The notes under the pieces are model-generated. The model did no database searches. It was not told the DNA's origin and was given only the letters and a program-made list of their open reading frames with translations. Shown in pieces: positions 10,239 through 19,088 of a DNA stretch of 64,000 nt; the stretch's first letter is position 1, and every line of letters starts with the position of its first letter. The stretch comes from Bacteroidaceae bacterium (GTDB lineage Bacteria > Bacteroidota > Bacteroidia > Bacteroidales > Bacteroidaceae), in the NCBI GenBank assembly GCA_024398615.1, contig JAKSIU010000007.1:1-64000 (forward strand). Direction: 5' to 3'. The position numbers and the translations under genes were made by a program.

Positions 10239-10814
10239 TCAGTAGAGTGCGGAAACGGCTTCAGCTATCGGATCAGGAACGAGTCCGTCAATCGGCTGAC
10301 CTGAGGCAACAGCCTGACGTATTGCAGTGGAACTGATGTCAAAAAGCGGGCAGTCCAGTATACTGACTTTGGCTTCAGGAATGTCAGGATCTTCAGTGTA
10401 GCCCTGACGCGGATAGACTATCAGCCTGTATTTCGAGATTATGTATTGCCAGTCGCGCCAGTCGCGGAAAGCCGCCCAATTGTCGGCACCTATGGCGAGA
10501 ATGAACTCGCGTCTCGTATATGACCTGCGCAGGTGACGAAGCGTGTTTGCGGTATATGACGGAACAGGCAGACGGAATTCATAGTCCGATGCCACCGCAC
10601 CTTCAATGCCGCTGACAGCCTTTTTCACAAGTTCCAGACGGATATTGTTATCAAGCAGGTTCTGTCCCTCCTTCCACGGATTGCACGGAGTCACCATGAG
10701 CCAGACCTCATCGGCCAGATTCTGCTCCAGAATGCTGCGCACAATGGCAACATGACCATTGTGAATGGGATTGAAGGTGCCTCCGAATACAGCTGTGCGG
10801 ATCTTGTCAGGCAT
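10239..10814 (-). CDS. nadD: Nicotinate-nucleotide adenylyltransferase
   Basis: This 191-residue cytoplasmic enzyme joins nicotinate mononucleotide and ATP to give deamido-NAD in NAD synthesis. It has the nucleotidyltransferase motif GGTFNPIHNGH at 11-21 and the second signature SSTAIR near the C-terminus. Its ATG at 10814 overlaps the last 8 nt of gmk, so it is probably translationally coupled in a yicC-gmk-nadD operon. That gene order is common in Bacteroidota. Nothing unusual is seen. Confidence 0.96.
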   Translation of the reverse strand: MPDKIRTAVFGGTFNPIHNGHVAIVRSILEQNLADEVWLMVTPCNPWKEGQNLLDNNIRLELVKKAVSGIEGAVASDYEFRLPVPSYTANTLRHLRRSYTRREFILAIGADNWAAFRDWRDWQYIISKYRLIVYPRQGYTEDPDIPEAKVSILDCPLFDISSTAIRQAVASGQPIDGLVPDPIAEAVSALY

Positions 10815-11376
10815 TGATGAAACTGCTTACTGCCTGAAGTGCCTGCAGGCAGGCTGTCTCCAGGTCGTCATTGACTATTGTGATGTCGAATTCAGGTGCA
10901 AAGCCAAGTTCATACTCGGCCTTGGCCACACGCTTGGCTATCATCTCATCCGAATCGGTACCGCGGTTGCGCAGACGGCGCTCGAGTTCCTGAACCGATG
11001 GCGGCTGGATGAACATTGACAAAGCACGGTCACCGAAGAAACGCTTGATATTGCAGCCTCCCTTGACATCGACATCGAACACCACGTTCTTTCCCTCATC
11101 CAACAGTTTATAGACCTGTTCCTTCAGCGTACCGTAGAAACAACCGGCATATACCTCCTCATACTCAAGGAAATCATCGGCTTCAATACGACGGCGGAAC
11201 TCTTCTTCTGTAAGGAAAAAATACTCCACGCCATTCTGTTCGGTTCCGCGAGGCGCACGGCTTGTCGCTGAAATGGAGAAGGCCATCCTGAGTTCCGGAT
11301 GTCCCAGAAGATAATTCACGATTGTAGATTTGCCCGAACCTGAGGGAGCCGAAAATATCAAACACTTGCCTTTCAT
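10807..11376 (-). CDS. gmk: Guanylate kinase
   Basis: This 189-residue enzyme phosphorylates GMP to GDP. The P-loop SAPSGSGKST lies at 9-18, followed by the GMP-binding region (SRAPRGTEQNGVEYFF) and the lid. I use the ATG at 11376 because MKGKCLIF is the expected family start. A GTG at 11388 would add four residues and overlap the upstream yicC stop as GTGA, so a coupled GTG start cannot be excluded. Its 3' end overlaps nadD by 8 nt. Confidence 0.95.
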   Translation of the reverse strand: MKGKCLIFSAPSGSGKSTIVNYLLGHPELRMAFSISATSRAPRGTEQNGVEYFFLTEEEFRRRIEADDFLEYEEVYAGCFYGTLKEQVYKLLDEGKNVVFDVDVKGGCNIKRFFGDRALSMFIQPPSVQELERRLRNRGTDSDEMIAKRVAKAEYELGFAPEFDITIVNDDLETACLQALQAVSSFINA

Positions 11377-11384
11377 ACTGTCAA

Positions 11385-12263
11385 TCACATTGCGTTCAAC
11401 ACCTGTTCCTTGATCTGTTCCAGTTCGTCTTTCATCATGACGACCAGATTCTGCATCTCGGCCTGATTGCTCTTGCTGCCGAGAGTATTGATTTCACGTC
11501 CCATCTCCTGGGCTATGAATCCAAGCTTCTTTCCCTGGCCATGACCGGTTTCCAAAGTCTCGATGAAATAATTCAAATGGTTGGAAAGACGCTGCTTCTC
11601 TTCGCTTATGTCCAGTTTCTCAATGTAGAAAATCATTTCCTGTTCAAAGCGGTTACGGTCAACTGCTGCTGCACCTACGGCTTCTTCAATAGACTGACGC
11701 ATGCGTTCCTTTATTTTCGCCACACGGTCCTTTTCAAAGGGCTCGACCTGTGCCAGCAGAGATGTGATGTTGGAAATCTTCTCACGGAACTTGATTTCCA
11801 GAGCTGCTCCCTCAACCTTACGGTATTCCACCAGAGCATCAATGGCCTGGTCAACAGCAACAGAAACAGCCTCCCACTCTTGGGACGATACTTCCTCCAT
11901 CTGTCCCGAGCCCATAACATCGGGCATGCGGAGTATCACGTTCAGCACATCATCGGGTTCCTGAACACCTGTCTGCCTGCAAACGTTTCTTATCTGTTCA
12001 AGATATGCGGAGAACAATGCAGTGTCAATTGTCTGCTGTGCTGTCTGCTGGGTCTGATCGAAATAAATGGAGAAATCGACCTTTCCCCTCTCAAGCTTCG
12101 CAGTAATGCGCGAACGTATATCAAGCTCATGTTCCCTGTATGCCTGAGGTATACGGGCCGATATGTCCATTGCCTTGCTGTTCAGGGACTTGATTTCAAC
12201 TATCACCTTCCGGCCACCTGCTATGGCCACGGCCTTGCCGTATCCTGTCATTGACTGTATCAT
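11385..12263 (-). CDS. yicC: YicC family endoribonuclease-like protein
   Basis: This 292-residue protein has the family start MIQSMTGYGKA and an N-terminal YicC domain followed by the C-terminal DUF1732 region (KLGFIAQEMGREINTLGSKS), which is strongly conserved. Members are stress-linked proteins with reported RNase activity; that role is family knowledge, not visible here. The frame runs 29 codons further upstream, but these would cross the promoter element at 12294-12301, so the start is set at 12263. It is the first gene of yicC-gmk-nadD and is transcribed divergently from tsaB. Confidence 0.93.
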   Translation of the reverse strand: MIQSMTGYGKAVAIAGGRKVIVEIKSLNSKAMDISARIPQAYREHELDIRSRITAKLERGKVDFSIYFDQTQQTAQQTIDTALFSAYLEQIRNVCRQTGVQEPDDVLNVILRMPDVMGSGQMEEVSSQEWEAVSVAVDQAIDALVEYRKVEGAALEIKFREKISNITSLLAQVEPFEKDRVAKIKERMRQSIEEAVGAAAVDRNRFEQEMIFYIEKLDISEEKQRLSNHLNYFIETLETGHGQGKKLGFIAQEMGREINTLGSKSNQAEMQNLVVMMKDELEQIKEQVLNAM

Positions 12264-12293
12264 TGCTGAAATGCTGTTTCTTCTTTTATCCTG

Positions 12294-12301
12294 CAAAGAT
12301 A
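12294..12301 (-). promoter_or_regulatory. -7 promoter element of yicC-gmk-nadD
   Basis: The minus strand reads TATCTTTG followed by C, a full match to TAnnTTTG. Transcription would begin about 24 nt before the yicC ATG. It lies back to back with the tsaB element only 24 bp away. Confidence 0.6.
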
Positions 12302-12325
12302 CGGGATTTTGTCCAAGAAAATGGT

Positions 12326-12333
12326 TATCTTTG
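12326..12333 (+). promoter_or_regulatory. -7 promoter element of the tsaB-rseP operon
   Basis: The plus strand reads TATCTTTGCC, matching TAnnTTTG. The predicted start is near 12340, giving a 24-nt leader before the tsaB ATG. A TTTTG at 12307-12311 is upstream, with a short 14-nt spacer. Confidence 0.6.
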
Positions 12334-12363
12334 CCTAATTGTAAGTACAAGCGAAAAACAGAA

Positions 12364-13053
12364 ATGAGTGTAATACTTCATATCGAGTCGGCTACGAGCG
12401 GATGTTCCGTTGCCGTAAGCGATGAGGGCCAGCTGGTCTTCAACAAGGAAGACCACAGCGGCAAGGGAAATGCCGTCACTCTAGGCGTTCTCGTTGACGA
12501 GGCCCTTTCTCTGGTTGACAGCAGAGGACTCAAGCTCGATGCCGTTGCCGTAAGCGAAGGTCCAGGATCATACACCGGATTGAGAATAGGCGTTTCAATG
12601 GCTAAAGGTATCTGTTATGGAAGAGGTCTCAAACTGATTCCCGTTCCGACCCTGAAGCTTCTCTGCGTGCAGCCGCTGCTCAGCATGGACCTGCCCGACG
12701 ATGCCCTGCTCTGCCCCATGATCGATGCCCGACGCATGGAAGTCTATGCCGCCATCTACGACCGTGCCCTGAATCCTGTAAGGGAGATACAGGCCGATAT
12801 CGTTGACAGCCAGACCTACAAGGCATTTCTTGACGGGCATCCCATATGGTTTCTCGGAGACGGATCCGCCAAATGCCGTGAAGCCATAGACCATCCCAAT
12901 GCCCATTTCATTGAAGACATGAATCCTCAAGCCCGATGGATGTTTCCACTGGCCGAGCAGTCCCTGAACCGTGGAGAAACCGCCGATGTGGCATATTTCG
13001 AGCCCTATTACCTTAAGGACTTTGTGGCCGCCAAACCCAAGAAACTGATTTGA
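12364..13053 (+). CDS. tsaB: tRNA threonylcarbamoyladenosine biosynthesis protein TsaB
   Basis: This 229-residue protein is the non-catalytic partner of TsaD in making the t6A37 modification on ANN-decoding tRNAs. It has the ASKHA-fold start MSVILHIESAT and the characteristic GPGSYTGLR segment. The upstream frame is open, but the ATG at 12364 sits at the expected distance from the promoter and gives the usual start. It is the first gene of a long plus-strand operon running to rseP, followed by the DUF4290 gene after 20 nt. Confidence 0.95.
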   Translation: MSVILHIESATSGCSVAVSDEGQLVFNKEDHSGKGNAVTLGVLVDEALSLVDSRGLKLDAVAVSEGPGSYTGLRIGVSMAKGICYGRGLKLIPVPTLKLLCVQPLLSMDLPDDALLCPMIDARRMEVYAAIYDRALNPVREIQADIVDSQTYKAFLDGHPIWFLGDGSAKCREAIDHPNAHFIEDMNPQARWMFPLAEQSLNRGETADVAYFEPYYLKDFVAAKPKKLI

Positions 13054-13073
13054 CAACCCATATAGAACCGCAC

Positions 13074-13694
13074 ATGGATTACAACACCCAACGCAAAAGC
13101 ATGCCGATGCCAGAATACGGACGCGCAGTCCAGGATATGGTTGACCATGCTCTCACCATTGAAGACCGTCAGGAGCGCCAGCGTTGCGCCAACAGCATAA
13201 TAGGAATAATGGCAGGCATGTTCCCCAGCCAGAAGGAGCAGCCCGACTTCCAGGTCAAGCTATGGGATCATCTGGCATACATGTCCGACTACCGGCTGGA
13301 CATAGATTATCCATATGAGATAACCCGCATTGACAAGGACAAGCAGCGTCCCCAGATGGTTGCTTACCCCAAGGGGAACATACGTTTCCGTCACTACGGA
13401 CGCATGGTGCCTGACATGATCAGAGTGGCCGTTGACATGGAAGACGGGCCGGAGCGCCGTCAGCTTGTCCGTCTGCTCGCCGTGCAGATGAAAAAGGACC
13501 TGCTGACATGGAACCGCGAGCTTTACAGTGACCGTAAAGTTGCAGACGATCTGGCTTATCTTTCCGGCGGACGCCTCAACGTATCTGACGGAGACCTTGA
13601 TGTTACGTTCGCACAGGCGCCCGGAGGCCAGCAGGCGGGTGTCCAGAACCGCAGGAACAGGAACCGTCAGGGAAAGAACCGCCGACGTTTCTGA
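13074..13694 (+). CDS. DUF4290 family protein
   Basis: This 206-residue cytoplasmic protein starts MDYNTQRKSMPMPEYGR and matches DUF4290, a family I know from Bacteroidota, usually next to murA. No catalytic motif is visible. The N-terminal three quarters is helical with conserved MPEYGR and KLWDHLAYM segments. The last 25 residues are Gln/Arg/Asn-rich and basic (ending QGKNRRRF), which suggests nucleic acid or surface contact. A TTG at 13050 is in frame, but the ATG at 13074 fits the family. The function is unknown. Confidence 0.85.
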   Translation: MDYNTQRKSMPMPEYGRAVQDMVDHALTIEDRQERQRCANSIIGIMAGMFPSQKEQPDFQVKLWDHLAYMSDYRLDIDYPYEITRIDKDKQRPQMVAYPKGNIRFRHYGRMVPDMIRVAVDMEDGPERRQLVRLLAVQMKKDLLTWNRELYSDRKVADDLAYLSGGRLNVSDGDLDVTFAQAPGGQQAGVQNRRNRNRQGKNRRRF

Positions 13695-13726
13695 ATTGTC
13701 TCACCACAAGCCAAACGACACGAAAC

Positions 13727-15034
13727 ATGCCATCATTCATCATTGAAGGAGGTCGCCGACTGAACGGGACCATTTCTCCACAAGGTGCCAAGAACGAGGT
13801 TCTGCAGGTACTGTGTGCAGTGTTGCTCACTTCATCGGAAGTCACGATAGAAAACGTCCCCGACATTCTTGATGTACGCATTCTCATTGACATGCTTTCA
13901 CAGCTTGGCGTCAAAACCACAAGAAACAATTCCACCACATGGACCTTCAAGGCCGATGAACTGAATATGGAATTTGCCTCTAGTCCCGAATTCGTGAGCC
14001 GCAGTGCCAGTCTTCGTGGTTCGGTCATGCTGCTTGGGCCTCTGCTTGCACGTACCGGCCATGCTCTGGTCTCCAAGCCGGGGGGCGACAAGATAGGCCG
14101 CCGACGCGTAGACACCCACATCCGTGGATTCCAGGCGCTCGGTGCGACATTCAGCCAGAACAGCAGCAACGGCTGCTACGAGTTGAGTGCCGACCGTCTG
14201 AAAGGCACATACATGCTGCTTGACGAAGCATCGGTTACAGGCACAGCCAACATAATCATGGCGGCAGTACTGGCCGAAGGTACAACTACGATCTACAATG
14301 CAGCCTGCGAACCGTACGTGCAGCAGCTGTGCCGCATGCTGTGCCGCATGGGTGCGGATATAAATGGAATAGGCAGCAACCTGCTCACCATAACCGGAGT
14401 CGACGGACTTCACGGCACCACTCATTCCGTTCTGCCGGACATGATTGAAGTCGGCAGTTTCATAGGCATGGCAGCCATGACCGGAAGCCAGCTGACCATA
14501 AAGAATGTTTCTCACCAGAATCTGGGAATCATTCCGGACAGCTTTGCCCGTCTGGGAATACGAATGGAACAGCAGGCCGATGACATATTCATTCCAGCAC
14601 AGGACCATTACGAAATTGAATCATTCATTGACGGTTCCATCATGACACTGGCCGATGCACCGTGGCCGGGACTCACTCCGGACCTTCTCAGCGTGCTACT
14701 GGTGACCGCGACCCAGGCCAAGGGCAGCGTGCTCATACACCAGAAAATGTTCGAGAGCCGTCTGTTCTTTGTCGATACGCTCATAGACATGGGAGCCCAG
14801 GTCATTCTCTGCGACCCCCACAGAGCAGTGGTCATCGGACATGACAGGAACTTCCCGCTTCAGGCCAGACGCATGACATCGCCCGACATCCGTGCCGGAA
14901 TAGCCATGCTGATTGCCGCCATGAGCGCCAACGGAACCAGCCGCATTGACAACATAGGTCAGATTGACCGCGGATATCAGAATATAGACCAGCGTCTTAA
15001 CGCGATAGGCGCAAACATACAGAGAGTGGACTGA
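13727..15034 (+). CDS. murA: UDP-GlcNAc 1-carboxyvinyltransferase with Asp in place of catalytic Cys
   Basis: This 435-residue enzyme catalyses the first committed step of peptidoglycan synthesis, transferring enolpyruvate from PEP to UDP-GlcNAc. The PEP-site lysine is K22 (GAKN). The active-site loop reads KPGGDKIGRRRVD, so the residue matching the fosfomycin-reactive Cys115 of E. coli MurA is D121. Enzymes with Asp at this position are known to be active and not alkylated by fosfomycin; resistance here is an inference. The gene lies between DUF4290 and rimM, with only 1 nt before rimM. Confidence 0.97.
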   Translation: MPSFIIEGGRRLNGTISPQGAKNEVLQVLCAVLLTSSEVTIENVPDILDVRILIDMLSQLGVKTTRNNSTTWTFKADELNMEFASSPEFVSRSASLRGSVMLLGPLLARTGHALVSKPGGDKIGRRRVDTHIRGFQALGATFSQNSSNGCYELSADRLKGTYMLLDEASVTGTANIIMAAVLAEGTTTIYNAACEPYVQQLCRMLCRMGADINGIGSNLLTITGVDGLHGTTHSVLPDMIEVGSFIGMAAMTGSQLTIKNVSHQNLGIIPDSFARLGIRMEQQADDIFIPAQDHYEIESFIDGSIMTLADAPWPGLTPDLLSVLLVTATQAKGSVLIHQKMFESRLFFVDTLIDMGAQVILCDPHRAVVIGHDRNFPLQARRMTSPDIRAGIAMLIAAMSANGTSRIDNIGQIDRGYQNIDQRLNAIGANIQRVD

Positions 15035-15035
15035 T

Positions 15036-15554
15036 ATGATAGAGATGGATCAGGTCATACGCATGGGCACTCTCCTCAAGGCCCATGGAGTGCAGGGAGA
15101 AATGGTTCTCTCCGTACCTGAGTATCTGGACTGGAGCGAAGATCTGGACTGCCTTGTCTGTCAGATAGACGGCATTCTGGTCCCGTTCTTCATTGAATCC
15201 TTCCGCGAGAAGAGCGCCACTGCAATGCTGGTCAAATTCCAGGATATAGATAGTCTGGAAGCCACATCAAGATTCATCGGACTCAAAGTGTTCCTCCCCA
15301 AGAAGTTCGCCGTTGAATCCGATGACGATACACTTTCATGGGAATCGTTCATTGACTGGACCGCAGTTGACAGGGAAGTCGGAAAACTGGGCACCATTAC
15401 TGCCATCGATGACAGTACCGCGAACATCCTGTTCCAGATCAGAGACGGCAATCGGGAACGCATCATTCCGGCCAATGAAGAATGGATTGACGGAATTGAC
15501 GAGAAGAAACGCTTACTCACATTCAACCTTCCGGAAGGACTTGCAGACCTATGA
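15036..15554 (+). CDS. rimM: Ribosome maturation factor RimM
   Basis: This 172-residue protein assists 30S subunit assembly at the 16S head through ribosomal protein S19. The N-terminal RimM domain (IRMGTLLKAHGVQGE) and the C-terminal PRC-barrel (GKLGTITAIDD, then IIPANEEWI) are both present. It starts 1 nt after the murA stop, and its stop overlaps the next gene start by 4 nt, so it is translationally coupled in the operon. Confidence 0.95.
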   Translation: MIEMDQVIRMGTLLKAHGVQGEMVLSVPEYLDWSEDLDCLVCQIDGILVPFFIESFREKSATAMLVKFQDIDSLEATSRFIGLKVFLPKKFAVESDDDTLSWESFIDWTAVDREVGKLGTITAIDDSTANILFQIRDGNRERIIPANEEWIDGIDEKKRLLTFNLPEGLADL

Positions 15555-16435
15555 AAAGCATTAAAAGGAAAAGACGTCTGATAGGCCGCAAGAGCATTCT
15601 GGACCGGATCAGATTCATGTACCGTCTGAACGTCATCAACGAGGACGAGCAGAAAGTGGTCATGGGTCTGCGCATTTCACATCTTATAATCTGGCTCGTT
15701 CTTCTCGCAATAGCACTGTTGGGCGCCATAGCCGGAATAAGCATCTTCCGCAGGACTCCGTCACAGACCGGAACCCAGGAACAGCAGCAGATGACAAGAA
15801 CATCCATCGTCGAACAGGCACTCAAGCTTGATTCCCTGGAGCAGGAGCTCCACCTGCAGGACCAGTATGTCCAGGCCATACAGAAAATCATAAGCGGCAA
15901 CGTAAAGCTTGACACAGTCTATTCGGTTGACTCGCTGACCAAAGTCCAGAGTCGTCAGCTCATGGATGCCACCGACCGTGAAAATGAGTTTGCAGAGCGA
16001 TACGAAAAGGAGGAGCGCTTCAACATCAGCAACCAGTCTGTTGCAGACAACAACCTGAGCCAGCTTTCCATGTTCAGGCCCACTGCAGGCCTCATATTGG
16101 AACACTTCAACAACATTGAACGCCATTACGGAGTCGATATTGCGGCCAGCCCGAACCAGAACGTAGTGGCAATGATGGACGGAACCGTCATGTTCGCCGA
16201 CTACACCGCCGGCATGGGCTATACCGTCTGCATAGTCCATCCCGGACAGATAATATCCTTGTACAAACATTGTGAATCCATTCTGAAGCAGGCAGGCGAC
16301 AAAGTCAGCCAGGGTGAATCCATCGCCCTTGTAGGACGCGGTACCGACGACCTTCTGAAAGGATCGCACCTTCATTTCGAATTATGGTACCAGGGCCAGC
16401 CTCTGGACCCCGAAAAATACATTTTGTTCCAGTGA
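15551..16435 (+). CDS. Membrane-anchored M23 (LytM-type) peptidase
   Basis: This 294-residue protein has a basic cytoplasmic N-terminus (KRKRRLIGRK), one membrane segment at about 43-66, a periplasmic coiled coil at about 78-115, and an M23 domain from about 175. The zinc ligands of active family members are all present: H192 and D196 (HYGVD) and H275 (HLHFE at 273-277), with the extra catalytic His H240 (YKH). It is therefore predicted to cut peptidoglycan cross-bridges or stems at the inner membrane face, possibly in cell division or growth. It overlaps rimM by 4 nt and dxr by 4 nt. Confidence 0.9.
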   Translation: MKSIKRKRRLIGRKSILDRIRFMYRLNVINEDEQKVVMGLRISHLIIWLVLLAIALLGAIAGISIFRRTPSQTGTQEQQQMTRTSIVEQALKLDSLEQELHLQDQYVQAIQKIISGNVKLDTVYSVDSLTKVQSRQLMDATDRENEFAERYEKEERFNISNQSVADNNLSQLSMFRPTAGLILEHFNNIERHYGVDIAASPNQNVVAMMDGTVMFADYTAGMGYTVCIVHPGQIISLYKHCESILKQAGDKVSQGESIALVGRGTDDLLKGSHLHFELWYQGQPLDPEKYILFQ

Positions 16436-17577
16436 AACAGATTGCAATATTAGGTTCAACAGGCTCTATCGGACGGCAGGCGCTGCAGGTAATAGCCGCC
16501 AACCCCGACGAGTATCAGGTATATGCACTTACGGCCAACACCAGCGTTGATCTGCTCATAGAACAGGCTCTGAAGTTCAAGCCCGATGCCGTAGCCATTG
16601 CATGCGAATCCCTCTACCCCAAGTTGCGTGACGCACTTGCCGACCAGCCCATCAAGGTCTATGCCGGAGCAAAAGCCATCGAACAGCTTGTCACAGCAGA
16701 ACCTATTGACATAGTATTGGCTGCAATGGTCGGTTTTGCAGGACTCTGCCCCACCATCGAAGCCATCAAGGCAGGCAAGACCATCGCACTTGCAAATAAG
16801 GAAACCATGGTCGTGGCAGGCGAACTCATTACCGGGCTTGCACTCAAATATCAGGTTCCAATCCTGCCGGTCGATTCCGAGCATTCGGCAATATTCCAGT
16901 GTCTTCAGGGTGACCTTGACAACCCGCTTGAGAAGATTATCCTCACAGCCTCGGGAGGTCCTTTCCTTAACATGAGCACCGACCAGCTTGCCACTGTCAC
17001 CAAGGAGCAGGCGCTCAAACACCCCAATTGGGATATGGGTGCCAAAATCACCATCGATTCCGCATCAATGATGAACAAAGGCTTTGAGGTCATTGAAGCC
17101 AAATGGCTCTTTGGAGTCCCATACGACAGGATCCAGGTTGTGGTCCATCCGCAGTCTGTCATTCATTCCATGGTACAGTACGCCGACGGAGCTGTCAAGG
17201 CACAGCTCGGAGCTCCGGACATGCGTCTACCCATACAGTATGCCTTCTCTTACCCGAGACGTCTGAAATCGGACTTTCCGAGAGTCGACTTCACGGAACT
17301 GGGGTCCTTGACATTCCAGAAACCGGATACGGAACGCTTTCATAATCTAGCTCTTGCATATCGCGCCATAAGTCAAGGAGGCAATATGCCATGCATACTC
17401 AACGCCGCCAACGAGGTTGCAGTCCATGCCTTCCTTACAGGCCGCATAGGTTTCCTGCGCATGAGCCAGGTCATAGAGAAGACCATGGATACCGTTCCTC
17501 TACAGAGAGAATCAACACTTGAAGAATATATCGAAACCGATGCCCGTGCACGTGCCGTGGCCAAGTCATTCATTTAA
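16432..17577 (+). CDS. dxr: 1-deoxy-D-xylulose 5-phosphate reductoisomerase
   Basis: This 381-residue enzyme converts DXP to MEP using NADPH, the committed step of the non-mevalonate isoprenoid pathway. The nucleotide-binding motif GSTGSIG is at 8-14, and the metal and substrate residues lie in VDSEHSA and the SASMMNKGFEVIEA segment. The start is a GTG at 16432 that forms a GTGA overlap with the M23 stop. The open frame further upstream lies within the M23 gene and lacks family similarity. IspF, two steps on in the same pathway after IspD and IspE, is encoded at 22.7-23.2 kb. Confidence 0.96.
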   Translation: MKQIAILGSTGSIGRQALQVIAANPDEYQVYALTANTSVDLLIEQALKFKPDAVAIACESLYPKLRDALADQPIKVYAGAKAIEQLVTAEPIDIVLAAMVGFAGLCPTIEAIKAGKTIALANKETMVVAGELITGLALKYQVPILPVDSEHSAIFQCLQGDLDNPLEKIILTASGGPFLNMSTDQLATVTKEQALKHPNWDMGAKITIDSASMMNKGFEVIEAKWLFGVPYDRIQVVVHPQSVIHSMVQYADGAVKAQLGAPDMRLPIQYAFSYPRRLKSDFPRVDFTELGSLTFQKPDTERFHNLALAYRAISQGGNMPCILNAANEVAVHAFLTGRIGFLRMSQVIEKTMDTVPLQRESTLEEYIETDARARAVAKSFI

Positions 17578-17597
17578 CATTATCACACGTATCATTT

Positions 17598-19085
17598 ATG
17601 TCACCATTCTGGATCCGTTTCATTCAGCTCATTCTGTCACTCACCATACTTGTAGTTTTCCACGAATTCGGTCATTTCATATTCTCCCGTCTGTTCGGAG
17701 TCAGAGTTGAAAAGTTCTACGCATTCTTCAACCCCCGCATATCACTCATCAGGATAAAGAAGGTGGGCGGTAAGGTTCGCGTGAAGTTCTTCGCCCCGAA
17801 TGTTCCGGAAAGTTATGAGGAAATAACCCAAACCGATGATCTGGGCAAGGAAGTCACGAAATACAAGCCCATTGATCTGGAGTCCCTTCCTGCCGATGAC
17901 TGGCGCCGCGACCCGCAGAACACGGAATTCGGTGTGGGTTGGGTGCCGTTCGGAGGATACTGCAAGATATCCGGCATGATTGACGAATCAATGGATATTG
18001 CCCAGATGCAGCAGGATCCGCAGCCATGGGAATTCCGCACAAAGAAAGCATGGCAGCGTCTGCTCATCATGGTAGGCGGTGTGCTTTTCAACCTTATCCA
18101 GGCATTCTTCATCTACTCGATGGTACTGCTCTGCTGGGGCGACAGCTACACTCCTGCGCAGGAACTGAAATACGGAATGGAGTTCAACGCACAGGCGCAG
18201 GAAATGGGATTCCGCAACGGCGATATCATAACCGCCTGTGACGGCAAGCCGACGGTCAAGTTCGATGCCGACATGTACCGTGACATTGCCAAGGCAAGCC
18301 GGATTACCGTTCTCCGGGACGGACAGGAAATCACGCTTGACATGCCTGAAGAACTGTCACTGTTTGATTTCACACGCGAAACTCCGTTCGTATCAATTCT
18401 GAGTCCCATGACGGTTGACTCTGTCCTGACCGACGGAGCCGCATTCAAGGCCGGACTTGCCACAGGTGACACCATCCTTTCAGTGAATGGTATCGGAACA
18501 GAGACATGGACTTCATTCCAGATTGCCATGAACGATATGCTTACCCGTGCAGCCGATTCTTACGTAAGCCGTGATCTGACACTCATAACCGGACGTCCAG
18601 GAGCAGGACGCGACACCATCAGCCTGACAGCCAGCCAGGATTTCAAGCTTGGAATCATGCACTACAGCAATGAATACGAACCGGTCTTCCTTGATTACAG
18701 TTTCCTGTCATCCATACCGGCCGGAATCAGCTACGGATGGAACACGCTCAAATCATACGTCAGCGATTTCCGCTACGTATTTACAAAGGAAGGAGCAAAG
18801 AGTCTGGGAGGATTCGGCACAATAGGTCAGATATTCCCGGAAAAATGGAACTGGCACGCTTTCTGGCTCATGACCGCCTTCCTGGCAATCATTCTGGCGT
18901 TCATGAACATACTTCCCATCCCCGCACTTGACGGAGGTTACGTACTGTTCCTGCTTATTGAGGTAATAACCGGAAAGAAACCGGGAGACAAGTTCCTGGA
19001 AAGGGCCAACACCGTTGGAATGCTGATTCTCATAGCGTTGCTCATATTTGCCAATATGAACGACGTTCTCAGACTGTTCCAATAA
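17598..19085 (+). CDS. rseP: RIP metalloprotease RseP (site-2 protease)
   Basis: This 495-residue inner-membrane zinc protease cuts substrates within the membrane, classically anti-sigma factors after a first periplasmic cut. The zinc motif HEFGH is at 22-26 in the first membrane helix, and the third ligand is D445 in LDGG (444-447). Two PDZ-like regions lie between (about 200-350). The loop from 55 to 115 is longer and more acidic than in proteobacterial RseP, which is usual for Bacteroidota. It is the last gene of the tsaB operon and ends 3 bp from the converging lipoprotein gene. Confidence 0.95.
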   Translation: MSPFWIRFIQLILSLTILVVFHEFGHFIFSRLFGVRVEKFYAFFNPRISLIRIKKVGGKVRVKFFAPNVPESYEEITQTDDLGKEVTKYKPIDLESLPADDWRRDPQNTEFGVGWVPFGGYCKISGMIDESMDIAQMQQDPQPWEFRTKKAWQRLLIMVGGVLFNLIQAFFIYSMVLLCWGDSYTPAQELKYGMEFNAQAQEMGFRNGDIITACDGKPTVKFDADMYRDIAKASRITVLRDGQEITLDMPEELSLFDFTRETPFVSILSPMTVDSVLTDGAAFKAGLATGDTILSVNGIGTETWTSFQIAMNDMLTRAADSYVSRDLTLITGRPGAGRDTISLTASQDFKLGIMHYSNEYEPVFLDYSFLSSIPAGISYGWNTLKSYVSDFRYVFTKEGAKSLGGFGTIGQIFPEKWNWHAFWLMTAFLAIILAFMNILPIPALDGGYVLFLLIEVITGKKPGDKFLERANTVGMLILIALLIFANMNDVLRLFQ

Positions 19086-19088
19086 GCG

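Noticed and set aside
13050..13074. TTG start for the DUF4290 gene overlapping tsaB
   Set aside because: The ATG at 13074 gives the normal family start.
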